From: Lachnospiraceae bacterium A4
GTDB lineage: Bacteria > Bacillota > Clostridia > Lachnospirales > Lachnospiraceae
Reading direction: 5' to 3'
DNA: 55,118 nucleotides
NCBI GenBank assembly: GCA_000403215.2
Contig: KE159529.1
Span: forward strand, 155,524-210,641
Position numbers and translations under genes: made by a program. The notes beneath the pieces are model-generated. The model saw only the letters and a program-made list of their open reading frames with translations. It was not told the DNA's origin and ran no database searches. Shown here in pieces: positions 23,547 through 31,008 of the stretch (within the stretch, counting starts at the first letter, position 1; the number at the start of each line of letters is the position of its first letter).

Positions 23547-26141
23547 ATGTCAGATTTATTGAGAATGACAGGCATGTATTCCGGCATGGATACAGAGTCG
23601 ATTATACAGCAGTTAGTGAGTGCAAAGGCAACAAAGGTTACAAACCTGAAAAACGACCAAAAGAAACTTGAGTGGAAGCAGACTTTATGGCAGGATTTAA
23701 ACAAGAGGATTTATAAGCTCTATACAGGCACATTGTCCAATATGCGACTGACGGGCAGTTATTCCAAGAAAAAGTCCACGATTTCAGACCCCACCAAGGC
23801 TACGATCGTAGCGGGAGACGGGGCTGTCAATGGTGTGCAGTCGCTCGAGGTCAAGAAGATTGCCAAGTCAGGATATTTGACAGGAGCTGTGGTTTCCAAG
23901 AAATCATCAAAGGTTACAAAGGATACGACGCTGTCTGAGTTAGGCGTAAAGGCAGGTTCGACATTAAATCTGACGATTGATGGAACGAAACTTCCAAGTG
24001 GAATGACAGTTGACGCCAACGACACTATTGACAGTTTCATTGATAAGTTTAATAACTTCTATGGTTCACAGGGCGTAAAAATGTCCTTTGCCAGCGGGAA
24101 GGTAACAGTAGAAGGCCCTGCTGGTAAGAAATTTGGTTTGTCTACAAGCGGGTCTACAGCGCCGACTGTTGTAGGTGCGTTAGGACTGTCAAACTGTACA
24201 CCGAGCGACAATGTCAGCGGCACCTTTACAGGTGATAAGATTCGCTTCCCGGGTGATAACAGCCAAGTGGATTTGACAACCACCTTGGAGGATCTCAACA
24301 TCAAGGGCGGCAAACTGACCGTTAAAGTAGGCAACACAACGCACACGATTGTGATTGATAAGTCAAAGACTGTCAACAGCTTTATGACAGAGTTCAATAA
24401 ACAGACAGGTCTCACGATGAGCCTTGAACACGGCAAGATTTCTGTGGAAGCACCAAGCGGCACAGACTTTACAATGACAAGTGAAAATGAAGGCTTTGGT
24501 GGTGTTACAGTTCTGGCAGGACTGGGCTTGGGAGATCTCAGCGGCGACAAGCAGACTGGAAAAGTGACAGGTAATCTGGTTTCCCAACTGCTCAATGCAT
24601 CTGAGAATTATCAAGATGAGACTACTGTCACACTAGAGGATCTCAAAATAGGTGACGGAGAACTGCACATTAAGAGACCCGGGCAGACAGACCTTGTCGT
24701 GAAATACGATAAATCCATGACTGTTGAGCAGTTGATGGATAAATTCAACGAGGAAAACCGAAACAACAATACAGGACTGAGCATGAGCATTGAAGATGGC
24801 AAGATTTCAGTGAACTCAGACGCGTCCTCTGGAAAGTACACGCTGGAATCTGTGCAGAATGGCACCAGCGGCAATACACTCTTGCAGGGACTGGGCTTGG
24901 AGAAGTTTGAGAAGGTTGAGCAGGATGGCGGCGGCGCCTCCATCACAGGAGACATGGTTTCCAAACTGAATCCGGTTCTGATCTCCAATGATTTTACAAT
25001 GGAATCAATGCTTGGCGAGATTGACCCGTCACTTGCAGGACAGACAATCAGCATCACAGTGGGCACAGGACTGAATGCAAAGACAACACAGATTGAGCTG
25101 ACAGCGGATATGAAGATCAGCGAATTTGTAAGCAAATTGAAAGACAGTGGTGTGGGCGCATCGTTTGATGCCACAAACCAGCGCTTCTTTATCAATTCAA
25201 CAGGTACAGGAGAGGCGAAGGAGTTTAAGCTTACCGCATCTGGCGGCGCACTGCAGTCGCTTGGTCTTGACCCGGATGCGAAGTATGCAAATGGCTCAAC
25301 CAGTACAAGAGTTTATGCGGAGGATGCACAGATCGTACTCAACGGCGCAACGTTTACCTCCGATACAAATACATTTAATGTGAACGGACTCAGCATTACG
25401 ACTCAGGCAGTGACAGATGAGCCGATCACGATCACGACAGATACGGACTATGACGGCATCTACAATATGATCAAGGACTTTATCACAGAGTACAACGACA
25501 TTATGAACGAGATGACGAAGCTCTATAATGCGAACTCGGCAAGAAAGTACACTATGCTGAGCGATGAAGAGAAGGAAGCCATGTCAGATGATGAGGTGGA
25601 GAAATGGGAAGGTACCATCAAGGATTCCCTGCTTCGGCGGGACAAAGATCTCAACAACGTTATGGAATGTATGAAAGGCGCGATCAACAAAGGCTATGAT
25701 ATTGGCGGCGAGACATTATTCCTTGTCAATTTCGGCGTCGGAACAGGCAGCTATTTCGACACGGAGAAGGCGGAGAGAAATGCACTTCACATCTATGGCG
25801 ACAGCGATGATGAGAAGTACGCGGACAAGGATAACGAGCTGAAGGCGGCAATCTCCAAAGATCCTGAAAAGGTAATCGAACTTTTCGCGGCAATGAGTAA
25901 AGATATGTACGATTCACTCCATGAAACGATGGGAAGTACAGATTACAGAAGTATCTACAAAGTATATGATGACAAGCGCATGAAGATAGAATATGATGCC
26001 TATACCCAGAAGATCAAGGAAGAGGAGAAAAAGCTGAATGCGTTTGAGGACAAATGGTATAAGAAGTTTTCTGCAATGGAGGTTGCATTGTCAAAATTGC
26101 AGTCCAGCCAGAACTCCCTTGCAAGTATGCTGGGACAGTAA
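23547..26141 (+). CDS. fliD: Flagellar filament cap FliD (hook-associated protein 2), enlarged
   Basis: An 864-residue FliD, which caps the filament tip and guides flagellin folding. The N-terminal signature is LLRMTGMYSGMDTESIIQQL followed by a helical stretch (about 1-65). Near 640-720 is the conserved IYNMIKDFITEYNDIMNEMT core, and the C terminus is a coiled coil (about 805-864). The usual length is about 450-700; the extra part is several repeats of one module with strands such as TLEDLNIKGGKLTVKVG, TLEDLKIGDGELHIKR and SMEDGKISV-like segments, forming a multi-domain leg. Start at 23547, 7 bases after GGGAGGG (an ATG at 23532 precedes the ribosome binding site). It is the main cap candidate; a shorter relative is at 35116. 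Confidence 0.9.
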   Translation: MSDLLRMTGMYSGMDTESIIQQLVSAKATKVTNLKNDQKKLEWKQTLWQDLNKRIYKLYTGTLSNMRLTGSYSKKKSTISDPTKATIVAGDGAVNGVQSLEVKKIAKSGYLTGAVVSKKSSKVTKDTTLSELGVKAGSTLNLTIDGTKLPSGMTVDANDTIDSFIDKFNNFYGSQGVKMSFASGKVTVEGPAGKKFGLSTSGSTAPTVVGALGLSNCTPSDNVSGTFTGDKIRFPGDNSQVDLTTTLEDLNIKGGKLTVKVGNTTHTIVIDKSKTVNSFMTEFNKQTGLTMSLEHGKISVEAPSGTDFTMTSENEGFGGVTVLAGLGLGDLSGDKQTGKVTGNLVSQLLNASENYQDETTVTLEDLKIGDGELHIKRPGQTDLVVKYDKSMTVEQLMDKFNEENRNNNTGLSMSIEDGKISVNSDASSGKYTLESVQNGTSGNTLLQGLGLEKFEKVEQDGGGASITGDMVSKLNPVLISNDFTMESMLGEIDPSLAGQTISITVGTGLNAKTTQIELTADMKISEFVSKLKDSGVGASFDATNQRFFINSTGTGEAKEFKLTASGGALQSLGLDPDAKYANGSTSTRVYAEDAQIVLNGATFTSDTNTFNVNGLSITTQAVTDEPITITTDTDYDGIYNMIKDFITEYNDIMNEMTKLYNANSARKYTMLSDEEKEAMSDDEVEKWEGTIKDSLLRRDKDLNNVMECMKGAINKGYDIGGETLFLVNFGVGTGSYFDTEKAERNALHIYGDSDDEKYADKDNELKAAISKDPEKVIELFAAMSKDMYDSLHETMGSTDYRSIYKVYDDKRMKIEYDAYTQKIKEEEKKLNAFEDKWYKKFSAMEVALSKLQSSQNSLASMLGQ

Positions 26142-26180
26142 CAATATCAGAACTAATTATTAATTATACAATATTAACAT

Positions 26181-26206
26181 GGGCACTCTTATGGGTAAGA
26201 GTGCCC
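26181..26206 (+). other. Strong hairpin between fliD and fliS without a T-run
   Basis: Perfect 11-bp stem GGGCACTCTTA (26181-26191) with TAAGAGTGCCC (26196-26206) and loop TGGG. It is followed by GCAGCAAAG, not Ts, so it is probably not an intrinsic terminator. It may stop 3' exonucleases, mark a processing site, or shape fliS translation (start 24 bases later). Confidence 0.7.
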
Positions 26207-26229
26207 GCAGCAAAGAAAGAAGGAATCGC

Positions 26230-26682
26230 ATGCTCAAACAAAATGGATACGCACAGTATCAAAGTGCCAAGATTATGACTGCATCGCCGGCAGAGCTGAC
26301 CCTGATGCTTTATGATGGGGCAATCAAGTTCGGAAACATTGCAATTCTGGGTATGGAGAATAACGATCCTGCCAAAGCACATGAGAACATTGTCAAGGTG
26401 GAGAAGATTATCCAGAATTTCAGGGACACGCTCGACAGGAAGTACGCCGTATCAAAGGATTTTGAGAATGTGTATGTGTATCTGTTGAGACGATGCCATG
26501 AAGCAAATATTAATAAAGATCCTGAAATTATGGAGGAGGTGCTCAGGCATCTGCGCTCTATGAGGGATAATTGGAAAGAAGTCATGAAGAAGGTTGCCGG
26601 AGATAAATCAAACCCAGTCGCACAGGCGAGAGTTGCAGGCGGACAGGGAAATGCGGCGGCATATAAGAGGACTGGGACATGA
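26230..26682 (+). CDS. fliS: Flagellin-specific chaperone FliS
   Basis: A 150-residue FliS. The family pattern is clear: YAQYQSAKIMTASPAELTLM followed by LYDGAIKFGNIA. FliS wraps the flagellin C-terminal D0 helix and stops it from polymerising in the cytoplasm. With five flagellins and a mini-flagellin here it may have several clients. I start at the ATG at 26230 (MLKQNGYAQYQ) behind AAGGAAT; the in-frame ATG at 26179 is inside the hairpin and adds a basic stretch that is not in the family. The last 25 residues are a Gly/Ala-rich tail. It overlaps the next gene by four bases (ATGA). Confidence 0.92.
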   Translation: MLKQNGYAQYQSAKIMTASPAELTLMLYDGAIKFGNIAILGMENNDPAKAHENIVKVEKIIQNFRDTLDRKYAVSKDFENVYVYLLRRCHEANINKDPEIMEEVLRHLRSMRDNWKEVMKKVAGDKSNPVAQARVAGGQGNAAAYKRTGT

Positions 26683-27155
26683 CAGAAAACTATCTGCAGA
26701 TTATGACGGAGAGTCTGGAAAAGAAACTTGATGTACTGGACAGAATAAGCGAGGTAAACAAACGTCAGTTTGAAGCTTCGACCAAACGGCCTTTTAACAT
26801 GGAAGCATATGATGCTGTTATGGAGGAGAAGGGAGCGTTGATTGAGGAGTTAAATCATCTTGATGAAGGATTTACATCAACGTATGAGCTTGTTCGGGAG
26901 GAGGTACAGAAGGAGCCGGAGAAATACCGTCAGCAAGTCCTTCGCATGCAGGAGCTTGTTCGGGAAGCAGTCGATAAAGGTGTCTCGATTGAAGCGCAGG
27001 AGAAACGCAACAAGGCTTCTATGGAGGCAGCACTGAATACAAAACGCAAGGAGATGCGGGAACGCAAAGTTTCTGCGAGTGTCGCCACAAAGTATTATAG
27101 TGCTGTCAGCAGATTGAACAATGTAGACCCACAGCTCATGGACCGCAAAAAATAG
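26679..27155 (+). CDS. FliT-like flagellar helical protein
   Basis: A 158-residue, all-helical, charged protein whose ATG overlaps the fliS stop as ATGA, so it is translationally coupled to FliS. It has long heptad-like stretches (about 1-35 and 75-140) and no cysteine or membrane part. In FliS-containing operons this slot is often held by a FliT-like chaperone, which binds FliD. Similarity to FliT in sequence is not obvious to me, so the name rests on length, helical content and position. It might also be a FlgN-like chaperone. A strong terminator follows. Confidence 0.7.
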   Translation: MTENYLQIMTESLEKKLDVLDRISEVNKRQFEASTKRPFNMEAYDAVMEEKGALIEELNHLDEGFTSTYELVREEVQKEPEKYRQQVLRMQELVREAVDKGVSIEAQEKRNKASMEAALNTKRKEMRERKVSASVATKYYSAVSRLNNVDPQLMDRKK

Positions 27156-27176
27156 GATGTTACAACGTCATGGAGG

Positions 27177-27215
27177 ACGCGCAGACATATTTTTAATATG
27201 TCTGCGCGTTGTTTT
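27177..27215 (+). terminator. Terminator after fliS and the FliT-like gene
   Basis: A perfect 14-bp stem ACGCGCAGACATAT (27177-27190) with ATATGTCTGCGCGT (27196-27209), loop TTTTA, then TGTTTT. Confidence 0.85.
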
Positions 27216-27255
27216 GTATTGATACAGGGATTGATATAGGGGAGGAACAGCAAAG

Positions 27256-28329
27256 ATGTCAAAGATACCAGTTACAGTTTGCATTATAGCAAAAAACGAG
27301 GAGAAGCATATTGAGAACTGCCTGAAACATTTAAAGAAATATGATTTGGAGGTCATCGTCACGGATACAGGCTCTACAGACCGCACGAAGGAGATTGCAG
27401 AGAAGTATGCGGACAAGGTGGTTGACTTTGAGTGGGTGAATGATTTTGCAGCCGCGAGGAACTATTGCACTTCATTTGCCAAAAACAACTGGATACTGGC
27501 GATTGACTGCGACGAGTATGTCACGAATATCGATGTGCGGATTCTGAGAATCCTGATGCAGAAATATCCGCGCTACACAGGCGTACTGCGTCTCAAGAAT
27601 CTGATTCCAGAGGGAAACAACGGTGCGAAGGGCTACGTCTCGGACGATGTGCCCAGGATGTACAACAAAAATTACTTTGAATTTGACTTTCCGATTCATG
27701 AGCAGCTCCGCTTCAAGGACAGAACAAAGTCGGATGATGTGATGGAGGCGTTTCTGCTTCCGATCGAGGTAATTCATCATGGCTATGCGCTCACCGGCGA
27801 TGACATGCGCAAAAAACAGGAGAGAAACATCAAACTCTTGGAGGGAAGCATCGAGGAGAATCCGACGAACGGATACTATTATTTCCAGATGGGACAGTCA
27901 AACTTTGTGCTTGGCGACGTTGACAAAGCGATCGAGGCATATGAGAAGGGAATGGAGCTTGTAGACAATCTGGACAATGTGTATGTGCCGGAGATGATTA
28001 TGTCCTTGGCAAAGGCATACACCGCCAAGAGACGGGTTGATGATGCGCTGAATTTTCTTGAGAAGTATGTGAAATACTACAATACGGCGAAGTTTCAGTT
28101 TGAATACGCTGAGCTGCTGCGCAAGAATAATCAGGTGCTCAAGGCGCTTGCCATGTACATCAAAGTGACGACCATGCAGGACGTGGAGACAATCGGTGAA
28201 AATCTGATAACGTGCTATGGCTGTATTATCAGCATTTATGAGTCTATGGGCAACAAGGAGATGGCAGAGTTATTCCACAACCAGTTTTTGCAGTGTGTGG
28301 CAGAAAAGGAACGCATCGTCAACAGTTAA
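27256..28329 (+). CDS. GT2 glycosyltransferase with C-terminal TPR repeats (1)
   Basis: A 357-residue protein. The GT-A domain (about 1-190) opens TVCIIAKNEEKHIENCLKHL, has VTDTGSTDRTKEIAE (the nucleotide-binding loop) and ILAIDCDEY (the DxD metal site, about 80-85). It is followed by helical repeats (about 195-350; ENPTNGYYYFQMGQSNFVLG, then DVDKAIEAYEKGM) of TPR type. Cytoplasmic. GT2-TPR proteins of this kind sit in flagellin glycosylation loci of other Clostridia (the TPR part may bind the protein acceptor). Together with a close relative at 31009 it flanks the mini-flagellin and flagellin 5. RBS GGGGAGGA. Sugar donor unknown. Confidence 0.85.
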   Translation: MSKIPVTVCIIAKNEEKHIENCLKHLKKYDLEVIVTDTGSTDRTKEIAEKYADKVVDFEWVNDFAAARNYCTSFAKNNWILAIDCDEYVTNIDVRILRILMQKYPRYTGVLRLKNLIPEGNNGAKGYVSDDVPRMYNKNYFEFDFPIHEQLRFKDRTKSDDVMEAFLLPIEVIHHGYALTGDDMRKKQERNIKLLEGSIEENPTNGYYYFQMGQSNFVLGDVDKAIEAYEKGMELVDNLDNVYVPEMIMSLAKAYTAKRRVDDALNFLEKYVKYYNTAKFQFEYAELLRKNNQVLKALAMYIKVTTMQDVETIGENLITCYGCIISIYESMGNKEMAELFHNQFLQCVAEKERIVNS

Positions 28330-28400
28330 GCGATACTTTAACCTTTTTGTGTCGAATTGTCTGAAATCAAATAAATTTACATAAAATTTCAAAATATTAG

Positions 28401-28429
28401 TTGACATAGTCAGACAATTCAGGTACAAT
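28401..28429 (+). promoter_or_regulatory. Sigma-A promoter of the mini-flagellin gene
   Basis: TTGACA at 28401-28406, 17-base spacer, TACAAT at 28424-28429. A nearly ideal vegetative promoter, unlike the sigma-28 promoters of flagellins 2-5. Confidence 0.85.
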
Positions 28430-28444
28430 GTAATTGTTAAGGGA

Positions 28445-28504
28445 GATGACATAACATGTCATCATAATAATACATAAAGGATTAATGTATTTCACAAGGA
28501 GGTA
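28445..28504 (+). promoter_or_regulatory. CsrA-type leader of the mini-flagellin gene
   Basis: First hairpin GATGACAT/ATGTCATC (28445-28463). Second hairpin AATACAT/ATGTATT (28469-28491) shows AAAGGATTA in the loop. The Shine-Dalgarno ACAAGGAGGT (28494-28503) follows. This is the same GGA-loop plus GGA Shine-Dalgarno design as for the full flagellins. Confidence 0.65.
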
Positions 28505-28509
28505 AAGGT

Positions 28510-28851
28510 ATGGATATCAGAAGTAATCTTATGTATGGAAACGTAGCAGTAAACGAAGCGTACACAGCGAAGGCAAACGCAGCAGCATCAAAAGAGAGCA
28601 GGCTTGCAACTGGAAAGAAATTGTCAGCATTGTCATCTGACGCAGCATCTCTTCAGATTAAGTCTAAGACAGGTGAAGTGCCAGACGCAGCGCTTGAGAA
28701 CATCAATGCAGCATCAAGCCTGGCAGCAGATGTGGCAAAGGCTGAGGAGATGATCCGCGAGGCGAACCGCCGGATTCTGGCACAGTCTGATGATTCAGTG
28801 CTTGCACAGGCAAATCAGACCTCTGATGCAGTGACAAAGCTTTTGGATTAA
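28510..28851 (+). CDS. Mini-flagellin: 113-residue protein with flagellin D0/D1-like ends only
   Basis: A complete small gene with its own promoter, leader and terminator. Residues about 27-53 (ESRLATGKKLSALSSDAASL, then QIKSK) line up with the D1 signature KLSSGYKVNRAADDAAGL of the flagellins. Residues about 80-113 (EEMIREANRRILAQSDDSVL, then AQANQTSDAVTKLLD) match the C-terminal D0 region with its LAQAGQSMLAQSNQ repeat. Everything between D1 N and D0 C in a normal flagellin, some 340 residues, is absent. There is no stop or frameshift, so it is not a broken pseudogene. It could be a filament-end subunit, a polymerisation modulator, a FliS or FliW ligand, or a decoy of the FliW-CsrA switch. 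Function is unknown. Confidence 0.82.
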   Translation: MDIRSNLMYGNVAVNEAYTAKANAAASKESRLATGKKLSALSSDAASLQIKSKTGEVPDAALENINAASSLAADVAKAEEMIREANRRILAQSDDSVLAQANQTSDAVTKLLD

Positions 28852-28875
28852 TGTTTATTCATATAAGAAGAAAGA

Positions 28876-28904
28876 AAGTCGGTCTTTTGACCGGCTTTTT
28901 TGTT
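28876..28904 (+). terminator. Terminator after the mini-flagellin gene
   Basis: Stem AAGTCGGTC (28876-28884) with GACCGGCTT (28889-28897), loop TTTT, then a run of T. Confidence 0.82.
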
Positions 28905-28927
28905 TGACTTTTTGCCGTTTACATAGA

Positions 28928-28984
28928 TAAAATTGAAAAATATTTGCCGATACATATAATATTTACATAACAGTTAGCCGATAA
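28928..28984 (+). promoter_or_regulatory. Two further sigma-28-like boxes upstream of flagellin 5
   Basis: TAAA (28928-28931)-N15-CCGATAC (28947-28953), and TAAT-N17-CCGATAA (28978-28984). Both are imperfect in spacing or sequence. With the good promoter at 29068-29094 they make a cluster of three. Confidence 0.45.
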
Positions 28985-29067
28985 AATAAATAGTTGGAAT
29001 TGTTTGCTGAAATGTGGACAATAAATACATATTTTAGTAAAAAATCTGAAAATTACGTACAATTCCC

Positions 29068-29094
29068 TAAATTTTCAGAAAATTATTCCGATAT
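29068..29094 (+). promoter_or_regulatory. Sigma-28 promoter of flagellin 5
   Basis: TAAA at 29068-29071, 16-base spacer, CCGATAT at 29088-29094, then ATATACTGTAAAC as in the other flagellin promoters. Confidence 0.87.
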
Positions 29095-29201
29095 ATATAC
29101 TGTAAACGGAGTTACAGAAAATCTTTACAATAAAAATGGCTTGATCTATTTCAAGGGGAATGATTCAGTGAGAATATAATAAATAATTTTATGGGAAAGT
29201 T

Positions 29202-29239
29202 GCTTGGAGAAAGGGATGTCCTCGGGCTGCTATAGGAGG
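29202..29239 (+). promoter_or_regulatory. Possible CsrA-type leader of flagellin 5
   Basis: A weaker hairpin, GCTT-G-GAG with CTC-GGGC (29202-29227), and an 11-base loop containing GGGA, lies just before the GGAGGAGG site at 29234-29241. It keeps the motif arrangement but with a bulge and T-G pairs. Confidence 0.4.
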
Positions 29240-29247
29240 AGGAAAAT

Positions 29248-30879
29248 ATGGTAGTACAGCACAATCTTAAAGCTATGAATGCGAACAGAATGTTAAACAT
29301 TAACGCAAAAGCTTCATCAGGGTCTACAGAAAAACTTTCAAGCGGCTATCGCGTAAACAGAGCTGCGGACGACGCAGCGGGACTGGCTATATCAGAGAAG
29401 ATGAGAAAGCAGATTCGTGGTCTGACACAGGGCTCACGAAATGCAGAAGATGGTATCTCCTGTGTGCAGACAGCAGAAGGCGCACTTGCAGAGGTGCAGG
29501 ATATGCTCCAGAGAATGAACGAGCTGGCTGTACAGGCGGCAAACGGTACCAATTCCGTTACAGACCGTAAATATATTCAGGATGAGATTGACCAGCTTGT
29601 AACCGAGATTGACAGAGTTTCTGAGACGACAAAGTTCAATGAGACATATCTCTTAAAGGGCGACGAGGAGTTGCCGGAGAATCTGGTACATACATTTAAC
29701 TATGTGAAGGGCGACAAGATTGACCAGCTTGGAACTTCCTCTGTCTTAAATGCCAAGAGCGACAGAGTGATGGTGAACTACAATGGTGTGGATAACGTAT
29801 ATGTTGTGAGCGCCAGCATTAGTTCAGCAGGTTCAAAGGAGTCTATGACAGCAGATGTAAAGACAAAGGGATCTGATTTCACAAAATATCTTGCAAGCGG
29901 TGAAGTTGGAACGAGTTCTTCTGTCACAAGCGTTGCAATGAGTACTTCCTATGCAATGTTTAAGAACACAAATCTAAACGGCGTAGCATTGCAGAAAATG
30001 GCAAATGGTACAGTTTATGCGGATAAGGATGCATATATATACGATACAGAGACAAAGAATATCATTCATATCAAAGCAACAGAGGATTTAGGGCCTTATG
30101 TAAAGCATATTGACGGGGCAGATGATTCTACCTATACGATGGATAAGCGCTACAGGCTGCTGTACAATGTCAATCCAGAAGTGACTGGCTTTGAGGATAC
30201 ACTGGGTATGCCTAAGACAGTAGATCTGCTGACAAAGAACGATTTCCTCGGTGCGACATCAGAGAACCAGCTCTATAACAAAGACGGTGAGGCAATCACT
30301 GGCATGGGACTCTACAAATACTTTAATGAGAACGGGGATTATACAGGCGGCTTGTATGCAGACAAGGACGCAACCAAGAAGATTATTGAGAACGATACAA
30401 CCAGCTCACTGTACTATGGAAAATATATCACAAACCTCACCGAGAAGGTGACAGCGGCACTGACATTCTCTGTTCATGCAGGTGCAGATTCTGACCTGAA
30501 TAACAGAATCTCAGCGACAATTGATACCATGTCAGCAGCAGGACTTGGCGTGAACAAGTTAAAGAGCAGCTCGATCGGTATCGTAGATGAGACAGGTGAC
30601 AATGCGAGAGAGTCGATTGACGTAGTTGGAGAGGCATTGAAGATTGTATCCACCCAGCGTTCAATCCTCGGTGCGGTTCAGAACCGTTTGGAGCACACGA
30701 TTGCAAACCTCGATAACGTAGTTGAGAATACAACGGCTGCAGAGTCTGCAATCCGCGATACAGATATGGCTGACGAGATGGTGAAATTCTCGAACAACCA
30801 GGTGCTTTTACAGGCAGGCCAGTCCATTCTTGCACAGGCAAACCAGTCAAATCAGGGTGTACTTTCACTCTTACAGTAA
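29248..30879 (+). CDS. hag: Flagellin 5 (largest)
   Basis: A 543-residue flagellin, the largest and most divergent of the five. N-terminal D0/D1 (about 1-139) has KLSSGYRVNRAADDAAGLAI and LQRMNELAVQAANGTN; the centre (140-405) is a long domain with no similarity to the other four that I can see; the C-terminal part (from FSVHAGADSDLNNRI, about 407) ends NQGVLSLLQ. There are differences in D1 also (GLTQGSRNAEDGIS in place of GLTQASLNAEDGIS). It is separated from the other flagellins by some 10 kb and lies between two GT2-TPR genes, which suggests that it is the preferred or specially glycosylated filament protein. Inference only. Confidence 0.95.
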   Translation: MVVQHNLKAMNANRMLNINAKASSGSTEKLSSGYRVNRAADDAAGLAISEKMRKQIRGLTQGSRNAEDGISCVQTAEGALAEVQDMLQRMNELAVQAANGTNSVTDRKYIQDEIDQLVTEIDRVSETTKFNETYLLKGDEELPENLVHTFNYVKGDKIDQLGTSSVLNAKSDRVMVNYNGVDNVYVVSASISSAGSKESMTADVKTKGSDFTKYLASGEVGTSSSVTSVAMSTSYAMFKNTNLNGVALQKMANGTVYADKDAYIYDTETKNIIHIKATEDLGPYVKHIDGADDSTYTMDKRYRLLYNVNPEVTGFEDTLGMPKTVDLLTKNDFLGATSENQLYNKDGEAITGMGLYKYFNENGDYTGGLYADKDATKKIIENDTTSSLYYGKYITNLTEKVTAALTFSVHAGADSDLNNRISATIDTMSAAGLGVNKLKSSSIGIVDETGDNARESIDVVGEALKIVSTQRSILGAVQNRLEHTIANLDNVVENTTAAESAIRDTDMADEMVKFSNNQVLLQAGQSILAQANQSNQGVLSLLQ

Positions 30880-30914
30880 TTTATTACGCTCACTCTGACC
30901 ATAATTTTATAAAC

Positions 30915-30948
30915 AAAAAGACCGGCAGTACTTTGAGTCGGTCTTTTT
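30915..30948 (+). terminator. Terminator after flagellin 5
   Basis: Stem AAAAAGACCGGC (30915-30926) with GTCGGTCTTTTT (30937-30948), one T-G pair, loop AGTACTTTGA. Confidence 0.82.
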
Positions 30949-31008
30949 GATTTGAAGGTGAAAAAATTGATAAATTAATTTGAAAAGAAAAAAACAGGAG
31001 GAAACAGC

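Noticed and set aside
28994-29179. Plus-strand frame of 61 codons between the mini-flagellin and flagellin 5
   Set aside because: Lies over the sigma-28 promoter of flagellin 5, AT-rich and without a ribosome binding site.
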